From positions 7,022 through 71,021 of the forward strand of contig DEJQ01000033.1 in assembly GCA_002353575.1 (NCBI GenBank): 64,000 bases of DNA, written 5' to 3'. Below, piece by piece: positions 1 through 8,112 of this stretch (the stretch's first letter is position 1; the number at the start of each line of letters is the position of its first letter). The position numbers and the translations under genes were made by a program. Origin of the DNA: Prevotellaceae bacterium UBA2744. GTDB lineage: Bacteria; Bacteroidota; Bacteroidia; Bacteroidales; Bacteroidaceae. The notes under the pieces were generated by a model. It saw only the letters and a program-made list of their open reading frames with translations. It ran no database searches and was not told the DNA's origin.

Positions 1-300
1 GAGTTGCTGTCGTACTTTATCAGGGTGTTCCTGGCGAATAGCAAGCGGGGCGGGCAGTTGGTGCTTTCGACGCACGATATCAACCTGCTGGACGAGGATT
101 ATATCCGCAGGGACGTGGTCTGGTTCACTGACAAGAATGATGGTGGCGAGACGCAACTGGTGAGGCTATCGACCCTCGGGCTGCACAAGACGCTGTCGGT
201 GTATAACGCATACAGGCAGGAGAAACTGGTGAACCTGCCGTTCCTGGACAGTATTTACATGGATATGGATGAGTACTATGGAGAAGAGAGCGGCGAATAG
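1..300 (+). CDS. RloA-type AAA ATPase, C-terminal end (partial)
   Basis: The frame is already open at base 1 and closes at TAG 298-300, so only the last ~99 residues are present. The segment LVLSTHDINLLDED has the look of the final Walker-B/H-loop part of an OLD/ABC-like ATPase ('STHD' followed by a leucine-rich stretch), as in the AAA_15/AAA_21 ATPases paired with RloB. The following rloB-like gene starts 32 bases before this stop, a typical arrangement of a two-gene RloAB defence operon. The ATPase core (Walker A) lies outside the window, so the family call rests on the H-loop-like region and the neighbour. Confidence 0.7.
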   Translation, partial: ELLSYFIRVFLANSKRGGQLVLSTHDINLLDEDYIRRDVVWFTDKNDGGETQLVRLSTLGLHKTLSVYNAYRQEKLVNLPFLDSIYMDMDEYYGEESGE

Positions 301-883
301 GAAGGTTCGGAAGAGCATCGCCATCATTGGCGAGGGGCTGACGGAGTACCGTTATGTGGACGATATTCGTACCACGGAGCGGTACAGGTTCAGTCTGGTG
401 CCGGGTATCCCCAAGCATTCGGATGTGGATGATATTGTGAGAATGTCACAGGAGCGTCTGAGGGCAGGGTTTGATTACGTGTTGTGTCTGATTGATATGG
501 ACGTGATAGAGAGCAGTCATGACAAGATGGAGCATTACAAGGCGTTGAAGCGGGGGAATCCGGGAATCATCTTTGTTGAGTCCAGCCCATGTACGGAATA
601 CTGGTTCCTGATGCATTACATGCCGGGGCCGTCAAGCAAGGAGTATGCTGATTACGATGCCGTGGTACAGGCGCTGAAAAGACATATCCCTAACTACGAC
701 AAAACGGAAGCCTTCTTCAACAAGACACATATCTACCGGGAGTTGAAGGAGAAGGGTGATATGGCGCGTGCCATCGAGATCTCGCGGGAGCTTGAAGACT
801 TGCGCTCCAGGGAACCGGAAGTGTACAGGTCCTACTCGCAGATGTACAAGTTGTTTGATGTGATTGAGGGGATAATGGGGTGA
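269..883 (+). CDS. RloB-like Toprim-fold protein
   Basis: 204 residues. The N-terminus is basic and leads into IAIIGEGLTEYRYV (E22, E26), followed by a strand with CLIDMDV (D76, D78) and later VESSPCTEYWFL. This order of an acidic GEGxTE motif, then DxD, then an E in a 'P.fE.W.l'-like segment is that of the RloB family, a Toprim-like metal-dependent fold proposed to act as nuclease. The ATG at 269 lies inside the upstream ATPase gene (32-base overlap), so the two are probably co-translated. Family knowledge: ATPase plus Toprim protein pairs (RloAB, PARIS, OLD/Gabija-like) act in phage defence. No direct evidence of activity is visible here. Confidence 0.82.
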   Translation: MSTMEKRAANRKVRKSIAIIGEGLTEYRYVDDIRTTERYRFSLVPGIPKHSDVDDIVRMSQERLRAGFDYVLCLIDMDVIESSHDKMEHYKALKRGNPGIIFVESSPCTEYWFLMHYMPGPSSKEYADYDAVVQALKRHIPNYDKTEAFFNKTHIYRELKEKGDMARAIEISRELEDLRSREPEVYRSYSQMYKLFDVIEGIMG

Positions 884-901
884 GGGGTATGTTTTGATGG
901 G

Positions 902-1243
902 ATTTACATCGATTGTGTTACGGAACTCGAAAAGACTACGGAAAAGACTACGGAAAAGAGTGATGAGGGTGTAAATGGCGGATTAAATGGTCAATTAAAC
1001 GATAGCCAGAAAGAGACCTTTGAGTTTATAAAAGCTCACGAAGGTTATAATACAACCAAAATAGCGGACGTCCTTGGCAAACCATTCAGAACCATTGTTA
1101 AGCATATAAATGTGCTTCTTGAATTGAATATGATAGAGCGTCGTGGTAGTAAGAAGACGGGTGGATATTACGTAAAGAAAAAGGAAACAGGGGGACGGGT
1201 ACCTGTTCACAGAAAAACTAAGTCAGTAATGATCAATAGTTGA
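902..1243 (+). pseudogene. Remnant of an AlbA_2/RecG-like regulator, C-terminal end
   Basis: An open frame from about 902 to TGA 1241-1243 has no convincing start but translates into a protein-like sequence: a short repeat of EKTT units (linker), then a winged-helix-like segment containing KIADVLGKPFRTIVKHI and LLELNMIERRGSKKTGGYY. EKTT/GKDT linkers followed by a winged helix are the usual end of AlbA_2-HATPase proteins, and the next gene is a member of that group with a GKDT linker. The piece begins shortly after the rloB stop, so the upstream part of the gene was probably deleted. Confidence 0.6.
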
Positions 1244-1281
1244 GAATGCCAAGGCAGGCGAGACAAGCATCTGGAACTGAC

Positions 1282-1336
1282 GATGGCTGATGTTTGAAGG
1301 CTGATGGAAGATGTAAGAACTACGATGTAAGATGAA
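1282..1336. repeat. Low-complexity word repeat (GATG/GCTGATG/ATGTAAG type)
   Basis: A noncoding stretch made of loosely repeated words (gatggctgatg, gctgatggaag, atgtaag, gatgtaagatg). The same vocabulary occurs inside the coding sequences at 6764-6800 and 9941-10000, which suggests a dispersed repeat class rather than local drift. Confidence 0.55.
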
Positions 1337-1445
1337 ACTCATAGACAAACAATTGTTAGATGACGTAAGTAGGCAGGCACAAAAGTCTGACAGGCTGAGG
1401 AAGCAGAGATGTTGAAATTGGATAGTTGAATGTTTGCGAAATGAT

Positions 1446-2930
1446 ATGGATGAGATAAGGACAAGTGTGGAGATACATTCCTTGATAGCTGAATGTACGG
1501 CATACGACTTCAAGGAGATGCTGGAGGAGAAGAAGCCTAAGAGTTGGCTGAAGAGCGTGAGTGCGTTTGCTAATACTTTGGGTGGCTCGCTGTTCTTTGG
1601 CGTTGACAACGATGGCGTGGTGAAGGGGCTGGAGGACATTCAGCACGTGACGGAGGTTATCAGCATGAAGATTCGCGACTATATGGATCCGCTGCCGGAG
1701 GTGGAGGCGATTACGCTGGAGATTGAAGGGAAGCATGTGCTGCAACTGAAGGTGAAGGAGGGCTTGTACACTCCGTATTATTATGTGGGTGATGGTCAGC
1801 GAGTGGCTTTTGTGCGCAATGGTGACGAGAGTTTGCCGGCAACAGGTGAGCAGATGGTGAGGCTGGTGCTGAAGGGCTCGAACAGGACGTATGACTCATT
1901 GCGTACGGATAAAAGGGTGGAGGATTATTCGTTTGCTATCCTGGCAAATACCTTCAAGGAACGTGTGCAACAGGATTGGGACAAAAAGTATCTGCAGTCG
2001 TTTGGACTGGTGACGGATGATGGCTATCTGACGAATGCTGGCGGGCTGTTTGCAGACGATTGCTGGCTGAGTCAGTCTCGTCTGTACTGCACACGCTGGG
2101 ATGGACTTGAGAAAACTGATGCCATCAATGATGCGGAGTTCAAGGGGAATATCCTTTTGTTGCTACGTGAGGCGATGAACTTTGTGAAATCAAATACAAG
2201 GAAGGGTTGGGAGAAGCTGCCCGACGGCAGAAAGAACAAGCCGGAGTATGCGGAAAGAGCCGTATTGGAGGCTATGGTGAATCATTTCATTCACAGGGAC
2301 TATACGGTGATGGGCGGTGAGGTGCATCTGGACATCTATGATGACAGGATTGCCGTGACGTAGCCGGGCGGTATGTACAGCGGCCGGCAGGTGCAGGATG
2401 TTCCACTGGAGGATATTTCGTCGTTGAGGCGAAACCCTGTGCTGGCAGATGTGATGGCACAACTGGACTATATGGAGAAGCGTGGTAGCGGACTGAAGCG
2501 CATCTGCAACGAGACAAAGGCGTTGGAGGCGTATAAGGATGACAGACGGCCTGTGTTCAAGTCTTCGCCTAGTCAGTTTATGACTGTGATTTACTCTGTA
2601 GATTATAATATTACAGGTAAAGATACAGGTAAAGATACAGGTAAAGATACAGGTAAAGATACAGGTAAAGATACAGGTAAAGATACAAAGGCACCTGTCA
2701 GACCAGATATTTATGTACTTAAACTAATAAATACTGTTGGAGATAAAACTTTAACAGTAAAAGATATGATGGAAAGAATAGGATTGAAAGGATCTGATAA
2801 TTTCCGAAATAAATATTTAAATCCTGCCATTGAAGGTGGTTATATGGCACTACTTTATCCCGAAAATAAAACGAATAAAGGTCAAGCATATTATCTGACG
2901 GAATTGGGTAAGCAATTGATTAAGAAATAA
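1446..2930 (+). pseudogene. AlbA_2 (Schlafen-like) ATP-binding protein, interrupted by an in-frame TAG
   Basis: Two parts lie in one reading frame, separated only by TAG 2361-2363. The N-terminal part has the AlbA_2 pattern (ESxxxEFKE-like AYDFKEMLEEKKPKSWLKSVSAFANTLGG, then LFFGVDNDGVVKGL). The middle contains the HATPase_c_4-like region (AVLEAMVNHFIHRDY, VHLDIYDDRIAVT). After the stop the frame resumes at PGGMYSG and RGSGLKRI, the usual continuation of this family, followed by six GKDT units and a winged helix. Family members usually read VTSPGG or VxNPGG here, so a serine codon TCG to TAG change is the simplest explanation. ATG 1446 is preferred over the TTG at 1434. Regulatory or defence roles are known for the family; this copy is probably inactive unless read through. 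Confidence 0.8.
2616..2687 (+). repeat. 12-bp tandem repeat, six copies (encodes GKDT)
   Basis: Six exact copies of ggtaaagataca encode the hydrophilic linker between the ATPase-like part and the winged helix of the AlbA_2 protein. Exact identity at DNA level implies recent slippage; the copy number is a multiple of three bases so changes keep the frame. Confidence 0.95.
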
Positions 2931-2956
2931 AGTAAATTTGAAAATAAAAATCAAGA

Positions 2957-3011
2957 ACCTGTCCCGGTGTTCGTTGAGATCCGAACGATAACTATAACGA
3001 TAATGACAGGT
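2957..3011. other. Imperfect stem-loop region
   Basis: ACCTGTC (2957-2963) pairs with GACAGGT (3005-3011), and inside it GTTCG (2969-2973) pairs with CGAAC (2982-2986). No U-run follows, so a classical terminator is unlikely. Role unknown. Confidence 0.4.
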
Positions 3012-3061
3012 GGTAAGGAATGCTTACAGACTGAGAAATATACAATCGTTTGGAAAAATTG

Positions 3062-3304
3062 ATGCAAGACTATAAAGATACGTTGAAACTGATTGACGGT
3101 CAAATATGCTTTGGATTCGCGCTATTGACTAGCAAACTTTTAGCTCTTGGGGTGTTGCTGATAGGGCTAAAGTATGAAAACGAAATCCAGGTATATAACG
3201 TCAACTCGTCAAAGTATGATATTGCGGACAAGAATAGGATTATTGAGGCAAATGAACACAGCGAACCTTTCTTAATGTGGATAAATGGTGAGCCATATGT
3301 ATAA
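3062..3304 (+). CDS. Hypothetical 80-residue protein
   Basis: A short reading frame from ATG 3062 (an upstream TTG at 3050 is possible) to TAA. It has a central hydrophobic segment (GFALLTSKLLALGVLLIGL) that could form one membrane helix, then a polar tail. No family is recognised, no clear promoter or ribosome site is seen, and it lies in a decayed accessory region, so it may be a fragment. Confidence 0.35.
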   Translation: MQDYKDTLKLIDGQICFGFALLTSKLLALGVLLIGLKYENEIQVYNVNSSKYDIADKNRIIEANEHSEPFLMWINGEPYV

Positions 3305-3353
3305 AAACCGTTAAATTGGATACAAAAATTCGCTGTATATTGAGAAGTTTTAG

Positions 3354-3361
3354 TACTTTTG
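3354..3361 (+). promoter_or_regulatory. Bacteroidetes -7 box TACTTTTG
   Basis: Exact match to TAnnTTTG 15 bases before the ATG of the AAA_14 ATPase gene. No well-placed -33 TTTG was found. Confidence 0.5.
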
Positions 3362-3376
3362 TAGAAAATTCTTATT

Positions 3377-4651
3377 ATGGAGAGAATAAATCGCAATGAC
3401 TATATCGCATTGGTTTGCAGTTTGCTGGGTAAGGGCGAGGCTGTGGTGCTAACGGGTCACCGGCGTGCAGGAAAGAGTTGTATACTGGAACTGCTGGCTG
3501 CAGAACTGTCGGAAAAGGGTAATGTCATCTACATAGATATGGAGAACCCGGAGAACGCGGACCTTGTTACTTTCCGTGAGTTGTCGGAAAGGATTAAGGT
3601 GGCCGTGGTGGAAGGCCGTAGCAACTATGTGCTGATAGACGAAGTGCAGGAGGTGGAGGAGTTTGAGAAGGCCTTGCGCTACTGGGTGAAGCAGGACGGT
3701 GTGGATGTGGTGGTGACGGGTAGTAATGCGGCTATGCTGTCGAGCGATATCGCCAACTCGTTTGCCGGACGCTATCATCGCGTTCACGTGAACAGTCTGG
3801 ATTACAAAGAGTTTCTGACATTCTATGGCCTGGAAGACTCTGATAATGCTTTCTCACAGTATCTGCGCTGGGGCGGACTGCCGTTCCTGTACCGCATCCC
3901 TCTGGAGGACGAGCGCACCAGGACAGAGTATCTGGGCAGCATCTACGATACCATTTTTGTGAAGGACATCGTGCGCCGCAAGAACGTGCGCAACGTGTCG
4001 CTGCTGGACAATCTGGCTCGGTTTGTGGCTGACAACAGCGGGAAGGTATTCTCTGCCAACAGCATTGCCAAATATTTAAAGGGTGGTGAGATGGCTGTGA
4101 GCGCCAACACGGTAGGTGAGTATATGGATGCGTTGTGCGACACATATATGATAGACCGCGTGAAGCGCTACGACATCAAGGGCAAGAGCGTTTTTGAGCA
4201 GCAGGATAAGTACTATTTTGAGGACTTGGGACTGCGGAACTATCTGTGCCGTGACAAGCGGGCTCTGGATATTGAAAAGGTGCTGGAGGGTGCTGTATAT
4301 CTGAAACTCAAGCGCAGTGGCTATGAGATATATGTGGGACAGTTGAACGGTAAGGAGATTGACTTTGTGGTTCGTAGGGGTGACGAGGTGATTTATGTGC
4401 AGGTGGCCCTACAGGTGACAGGTGAAGAAACTTACGAGCGTGAGTTGACTTCGTCGACTTTGAACGCGACTCGGCCGTCCGAACGCAAGCGTTCACGGCG
4501 CTCGCTGCTCTCTCAGTTCGGCAACTTGAAACTGATTAAGGACAATTATCCCAAGTATGTGGTGACGATGGACCCGAACGTGGGTCTGATTCACGATTCG
4601 GGGATCATAGCTTGTACAGCAAGGCAATTTCTCTTGAATCTTGATATTTGA
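3377..4651 (+). CDS. AAA_14/DUF4143 ATPase
   Basis: 424 residues. Walker A is GHRRAGKS (residues 27-34), Walker B is YVLIDEVQEV near residue 85, and the sensor-like VVTGSNAAMLSSDIANSFAGRY follows, all typical of AAA_14. The second half carries the DUF4143 domain (SIYDTIFVKDIVRRKNVRN, YYFEDLGLRNYL, EIDFVVRRGDEVIYVQVA), which has a nuclease-like fold. These proteins are abundant in Bacteroidetes accessory regions; the function is unknown, with defence or regulatory roles suspected. Between YERE and FGNLKLIKDNYPKYV an extra ~24 residues rich in R, S and T interrupt a normally continuous region (see repeat 4445-4516), without breaking the frame. Confidence 0.88.
   Translation: MERINRNDYIALVCSLLGKGEAVVLTGHRRAGKSCILELLAAELSEKGNVIYIDMENPENADLVTFRELSERIKVAVVEGRSNYVLIDEVQEVEEFEKALRYWVKQDGVDVVVTGSNAAMLSSDIANSFAGRYHRVHVNSLDYKEFLTFYGLEDSDNAFSQYLRWGGLPFLYRIPLEDERTRTEYLGSIYDTIFVKDIVRRKNVRNVSLLDNLARFVADNSGKVFSANSIAKYLKGGEMAVSANTVGEYMDALCDTYMIDRVKRYDIKGKSVFEQQDKYYFEDLGLRNYLCRDKRALDIEKVLEGAVYLKLKRSGYEIYVGQLNGKEIDFVVRRGDEVIYVQVALQVTGEETYERELTSSTLNATRPSERKRSRRSLLSQFGNLKLIKDNYPKYVVTMDPNVGLIHDSGIIACTARQFLLNLDI
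4445..4516 (+). repeat. In-frame inserted palindrome-containing segment
   Basis: About 72 bases (24 codons) that look inserted into the DUF4143 part of the ATPase gene. It contains the perfect hairpin GAACGC-AA-GCGTTC (4481-4494) and the palindrome GTCGAC, and codes for a basic, serine-rich stretch unlike the domain around it. Exact ends are inferred from where the family-like sequence resumes. Confidence 0.5.
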
Positions 4652-4699
4652 AACTTGAAATATGAAATTTGATAATAACATAGAAAAAATATAGGAGAT

Positions 4700-4792
4700 A
4701 TGAATATACTTGTAACTGGATCTGCCGGGATGATTGGCGGATATGTGGTGAGGGGGCTGATGGATGATAATCGCAAAGAAACCTTTTTTTGA
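4700..4792 (+). pseudogene. Truncated NAD-dependent epimerase start
   Basis: An ATG at 4700, preceded by aggag at 4692-4696, begins MNILVTGSAGMIGGYVVRGLMDDN, the nucleotide-binding start of an extended SDR/epimerase. The frame ends after 30 codons at TGA 4790-4792 in a T-rich run. Only the first Rossmann turn remains, so this is a gene fragment. Confidence 0.7.
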
Positions 4793-4939
4793 TAACGAAG
4801 ACTTCAGAGAACTTTTTGAGGCTGTTTTGGAGGTTTATCAAGGTTCAGAAGCCGCTGTCAAGCTGGCGAATATATGCTGGAAGCGTATTTGAAGTGGTTC
4901 CAGACCATGGTGTTTAAGAAGAAAGGATCAAAGGAATGA
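4791..4939 (+). pseudogene. Broken small partner gene of the FRG protein
   Basis: Two frames together encode a helical, charged peptide: DNEDFRELFEAVLEVYQG and on to KLANICWKR, then, one base shifted, MLEAYLKWFQTMVFKKKGSKE ending at TGA 4937-4939. That stop overlaps the ATG of the FRG gene (ATGA), the classical mark of a translationally coupled partner. The N-terminus is missing (fused to the epimerase remnant) and a frameshift lies near 4870. No family name can be given. Confidence 0.45.
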
Positions 4940-5892
4940 TGGTGAATCAGCGCATATTTCCAGATGTCTTTGCAGTGTATGATTACCTGACCAAGGAGAA
5001 AGGATGGAGTTTTGGTTTCCATACGGCACCGCAGTTTGAGGTCATGACGCTATATGGTAATAGGTTGGCGGCAGCACCCATGCCGATGTCACCATTGTTT
5101 AGGGGCGAGAGTGAATTCCATGTAAAATGTTTGCCCTCTTTGTTCCGTAAGGAGTGGACACCGCTTCAGAAATTGGAAAGGCAGATACAATTGGAAGATT
5201 TTAGGCTAATACTGCAAGTGAATCCCGAAATCAAGGACATGGAAGTGGGGGGACTGGAAGTAAACTATAACGGGTTGGCACAGCACTATGGGATTGAGAC
5301 GAATATATTGGATTTGACTAACAGTTTCCTGGTGGCAGCTTTTTTTGCTACAACGACCTACGACCCTTTGATGGATGTGTACCGTCCCATATTGCATACC
5401 GTTTCATCAGGAGTGATTTATTTCTTTCCGACAGGAGATTTTATGAATTTTGGACACGAGGCTCCTATCTGGCCTATAGGTATGGAAGCCTTGAGAAGAC
5501 CAGGAGAGCAACGGGGGTTTGGCATGGAAATGAATGGAAGATATCGAGACCTGAACCATTATTCTGGGGCACATCTGTTTCGATTCTGGCATACACCGCA
5601 GGTCTCGCTCAGAGTTTGGGAGATGACGCATGGAGGATATGATCTGTTTCCGTATGACCCTATGGCGGAAAAAGTCAGGAATATGCGGAAGTACCGAATA
5701 TATAGTGAGGAAGGGCTGCGACTGGCGTTCGACAAGACGGAAATACCTGAGATGAGTTTGGAGGATGCGCGTAAGACTTTAACTCAAGATGGTTGTACGT
5801 TTGTGAATAGACTGCCGTTTGCATATACAAAAAAAGAAGTGGAATACATCAATGATTTGTTTCGGAAGATGTACCCAGGTCATTTTGAATAA
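4936..5892 (+). CDS. FRG-domain protein
   Basis: 318 residues. The name-giving motif is at LFRGESEF (about residue 55), followed by YNGLAQHYGIETNILDLTNSFLVAAFFAT, equivalent to the conserved QHYGxxTxLLDxT..p..A..FA of FRG proteins. FRG domains are found in many defence-associated and toxin-antitoxin-like genes; the biochemical activity is not firmly established. The start overlaps the stop of a decayed upstream partner, so the protein may now be expressed alone. Either ATG 4936 or ATG 4939 could be used. Confidence 0.88.
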   Translation: MMVNQRIFPDVFAVYDYLTKEKGWSFGFHTAPQFEVMTLYGNRLAAAPMPMSPLFRGESEFHVKCLPSLFRKEWTPLQKLERQIQLEDFRLILQVNPEIKDMEVGGLEVNYNGLAQHYGIETNILDLTNSFLVAAFFATTTYDPLMDVYRPILHTVSSGVIYFFPTGDFMNFGHEAPIWPIGMEALRRPGEQRGFGMEMNGRYRDLNHYSGAHLFRFWHTPQVSLRVWEMTHGGYDLFPYDPMAEKVRNMRKYRIYSEEGLRLAFDKTEIPEMSLEDARKTLTQDGCTFVNRLPFAYTKKEVEYINDLFRKMYPGHFE

Positions 5893-6007
5893 AGAAATAC
5901 GGGGCTGATTCATATTTCCTGTATAAAGGAATTTCTGTCGTTTGTATTGTGTTGGGAAAGGAAATGGAATATAACGAGATATAATATAATTAATAACGCT
6001 TTTTTGT

Positions 6008-6592
6008 ATGTTTTCATTAATTCAATTACCTTATGCGATGGAGGCACTGGAGCCTGTGGTCAGTGCGCAGACGTTGTCGTTCCATCACGGTAAGCATCTG
6101 CAGGCTTACGTGGATAATCTTAACAAACTGCTTCCGGGAAGTGAGTACAATGGTATGGCACTGGAGGAAATTGTAAGACAGGCTCCTGCCGGACCTGTCT
6201 TTAACAATGCGGGACAGATACTGAACCACGAGTTGTATTTCACACAGTTTAAACCTGCCGTTGAGGGGGGGCAAGGGCCTGACGGTGCGCTTGCTGCCCA
6301 GATAAAAAAGCAATGGGGAAGTATGGAGGCATTTAAGGCTGATTTCGAGGCCAAGGGTGTCGGACTGTTTGGTTCTGGTTGGGTATGGCTATCGGCAGAT
6401 TCTGACGGATCCTTGGTCATTACTCAAGAGCATGGAGCATCTAATCCTGTGGTGAGGGGCTTGAAGCCGCTGCTGACCTTTGATGTATGGGAGCATGCTT
6501 ATTATCTGGACTACCAGAATCGGCGTGCTGCGCATCTCTCCGCTCTCTGGCAGATCATCGACTGGAGCGTCATCGCTGCTCGCTATGAGTAA
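6008..6592 (+). CDS. sodB: Superoxide dismutase, Fe/Mn family
   Basis: 194 residues, full family length. It disproportionates superoxide in the cytoplasm. The metal ligands are visible: H in SFHHGKHLQAYVDNL, H in ILNHELYFTQF, and D and H in DVWEHAYYLDYQNRRAAHL. Fe versus Mn (or cambialistic) use cannot be decided by eye. It stands alone with ~115 bases upstream and no exact TAnnTTTG box recognised. Confidence 0.96.
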   Translation: MFSLIQLPYAMEALEPVVSAQTLSFHHGKHLQAYVDNLNKLLPGSEYNGMALEEIVRQAPAGPVFNNAGQILNHELYFTQFKPAVEGGQGPDGALAAQIKKQWGSMEAFKADFEAKGVGLFGSGWVWLSADSDGSLVITQEHGASNPVVRGLKPLLTFDVWEHAYYLDYQNRRAAHLSALWQIIDWSVIAARYE

Positions 6593-6640
6593 ACTTGATA
6601 GTTTATGGTTAGTGGTTCATATTATCCATAGTACAAAGAT

Positions 6641-7897
6641 ATGAAAGAGTTCCAATATCATATTTTCAGCCCGTATCGGGTATGCCCGTTAGGGGCACAC
6701 GTGGATCATCAGCATGGACTGGTGACAGGCTTCGCTATAGACAAGGGTGTTGACCTTTACTTCGATGTAAGAAGTAAGATGGCTGATGGCAGATGTGATC
6801 CTCATGTGCATCTGGAGTCGAGAACATTTGAAGGGATGGTTGACTTTGACATTGATGCACCGACTCAGGTGCGTGAGCATCATTGGGGTGACTATGCCCG
6901 TGGTGCGAAATATGCGTTGCGGAAACGGTTTGAGCTGAAGCGTGGCATCGAAGGTGTAATTCAGGGTAGTCTGCCCGTTGGTGGACTGTCTTCATCGGCA
7001 GCAGTGCTGATAGCTTATGTGATGGCTTTTGCAAAGGCGAATGATATTACGCTGCAGCCATTTGAGGTGGTGAAGATTGCATCTGAGGCAGAACGTGAGT
7101 ACATCGGACTGAATAACGGTCTGCTCGATCAGGCTTGTATTGCACTATCCAAGAAGAATCAGCTTCTATTCTTGGATTGCGATTCGAATGAGTATCGGTT
7201 GATACCTTTTGGTGGAGTTAAAACGAACACGGATAAAACGGATGAAACGGATAATAAAACATCCGTTCAATCTGAGAAATCCGTGGTCAAATTAAAAACT
7301 AATTTGTGTTCAGACCTCCCATTCGAGATTGGTATCTTCTTCTCTGGACTGACTCGTTCGTTGGTGAACTCGGACTATAACCTCCGTGTGTATGAGTGCA
7401 AGACGGCTGCATGGAATATGCTGGCTTATACTGACCAACCACTGAAGACGTTCGACAAGACCTTCCTGCGTGATATCCCCAAGGCTACCTTTGACAAGAC
7501 TCGTATTGCTATGCCTGCAAGGTTTGCTCGACGTGCGGAGCACTTTTATAGTGAGTACCGTCGTGTGCGCCAAGGCGTAACCGCATGGGAAACGGGCAAT
7601 TTGCAGCTGTTCGGAAAACTCTCTTTTGCGAGTTGTGAGAGTAGTATCCACAACTACGAGTGTGGGAGTCCTGAGCTGATTGCTATCTATGAGATTATGC
7701 GACAGTTGCCTGGAGTCTATGGTGGTCGCTTCTCTGGTGCTGGTTTCAAGGGTGCTTGCATAGCCCTTGTAGATCCTGCTTACAAGGATGACATCCAGAA
7801 AGTACTTACTGAAAGGTATCTGGAGCAGTTCCCTGAATATGAAAAAACATTCCAAGTGTTCTGGGTGAAACCGGATGACGGAGCTCGTTTTGTTTAA
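6641..7897 (+). CDS. Galactokinase-like GHMP sugar kinase
   Basis: 418 residues. The sugar-binding start (SPYRVCPLGAHVDHQHG) and the GHMP ATP loop (LPVGGLSSSAAVLIAYV) are clear, and GGRFSGAGFKGACIALV matches the C-terminal GHMP motif. With the nucleotidyltransferase and epimerase downstream it probably phosphorylates C1 of galactose or of a uronic acid to feed NDP-sugar synthesis. The exact sugar is not decidable; the H-D-H region differs from the standard GEHxDYxxG of GalK. Two stretches look inserted in frame: residues ~42-54 (word repeat, 6764-6800) and ~194-222 (palindrome, 7225-7288), the latter adding a T/K/D-rich loop before LPFEIGIFFSG. Confidence 0.85.
   Translation: MKEFQYHIFSPYRVCPLGAHVDHQHGLVTGFAIDKGVDLYFDVRSKMADGRCDPHVHLESRTFEGMVDFDIDAPTQVREHHWGDYARGAKYALRKRFELKRGIEGVIQGSLPVGGLSSSAAVLIAYVMAFAKANDITLQPFEVVKIASEAEREYIGLNNGLLDQACIALSKKNQLLFLDCDSNEYRLIPFGGVKTNTDKTDETDNKTSVQSEKSVVKLKTNLCSDLPFEIGIFFSGLTRSLVNSDYNLRVYECKTAAWNMLAYTDQPLKTFDKTFLRDIPKATFDKTRIAMPARFARRAEHFYSEYRRVRQGVTAWETGNLQLFGKLSFASCESSIHNYECGSPELIAIYEIMRQLPGVYGGRFSGAGFKGACIALVDPAYKDDIQKVLTERYLEQFPEYEKTFQVFWVKPDDGARFV
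6764..6800 (+). repeat. In-frame word repeat inside the sugar kinase gene
   Basis: The stretch built from gatgtaag, agtaagatg, gctgatgg and agatgtgat encodes DVRSKMADGRCDP, where this family normally runs directly from the DLYF strand into HVHLES. Same vocabulary as 1282-1336 and 9941-10000. Confidence 0.5.
7225..7288 (+). repeat. In-frame GGAT palindrome inside the sugar kinase gene
   Basis: Arms beginning GAACACGGAT (7225-7234) and ending ATCCGTGGTC (7279-7288) are inverted copies with one mismatch in the outer ten bases, and ACGGAT / ATCCGT pair inside. The 3' flank continues caaattaaaa, as in the intergenic copies. The reading frame passes through it. Confidence 0.8.
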
Positions 7898-7898
7898 C

Positions 7899-8099
7899 GA
7901 ACACGAATCTAACGGATAACACGGATATATGATGAGTGTTTTTATATTGATGATATGTTGAGATTATTTTGAGGTACTTCTGAAAGTGTTCTTTCAAGAT
8001 ACCTCCAAACAATATCAACATTTGTTCCCAACAAAGCAATCTTGAACAAGATTGTCATCAATGTAAAAAATATCCGTTCAATCCGAGCAATCCGTGGTC
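7899..8099. repeat. GGAT palindromic element A
   Basis: Starts at GAACACG two bases after the kinase stop and ends at ATCCGTGGTC 13 bases before the GxxExxY start. Left core GTTTTTATATTGATGAT (7938-7954) is matched by an inverted GTCATCAATGTAAAAA (8054-8069). It therefore folds as a long imperfect hairpin. It shares both ends and both cores with element B but has a longer middle. Confidence 0.75.
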
Positions 8100-8112
8100 A
8101 AATAGAAAAGAT

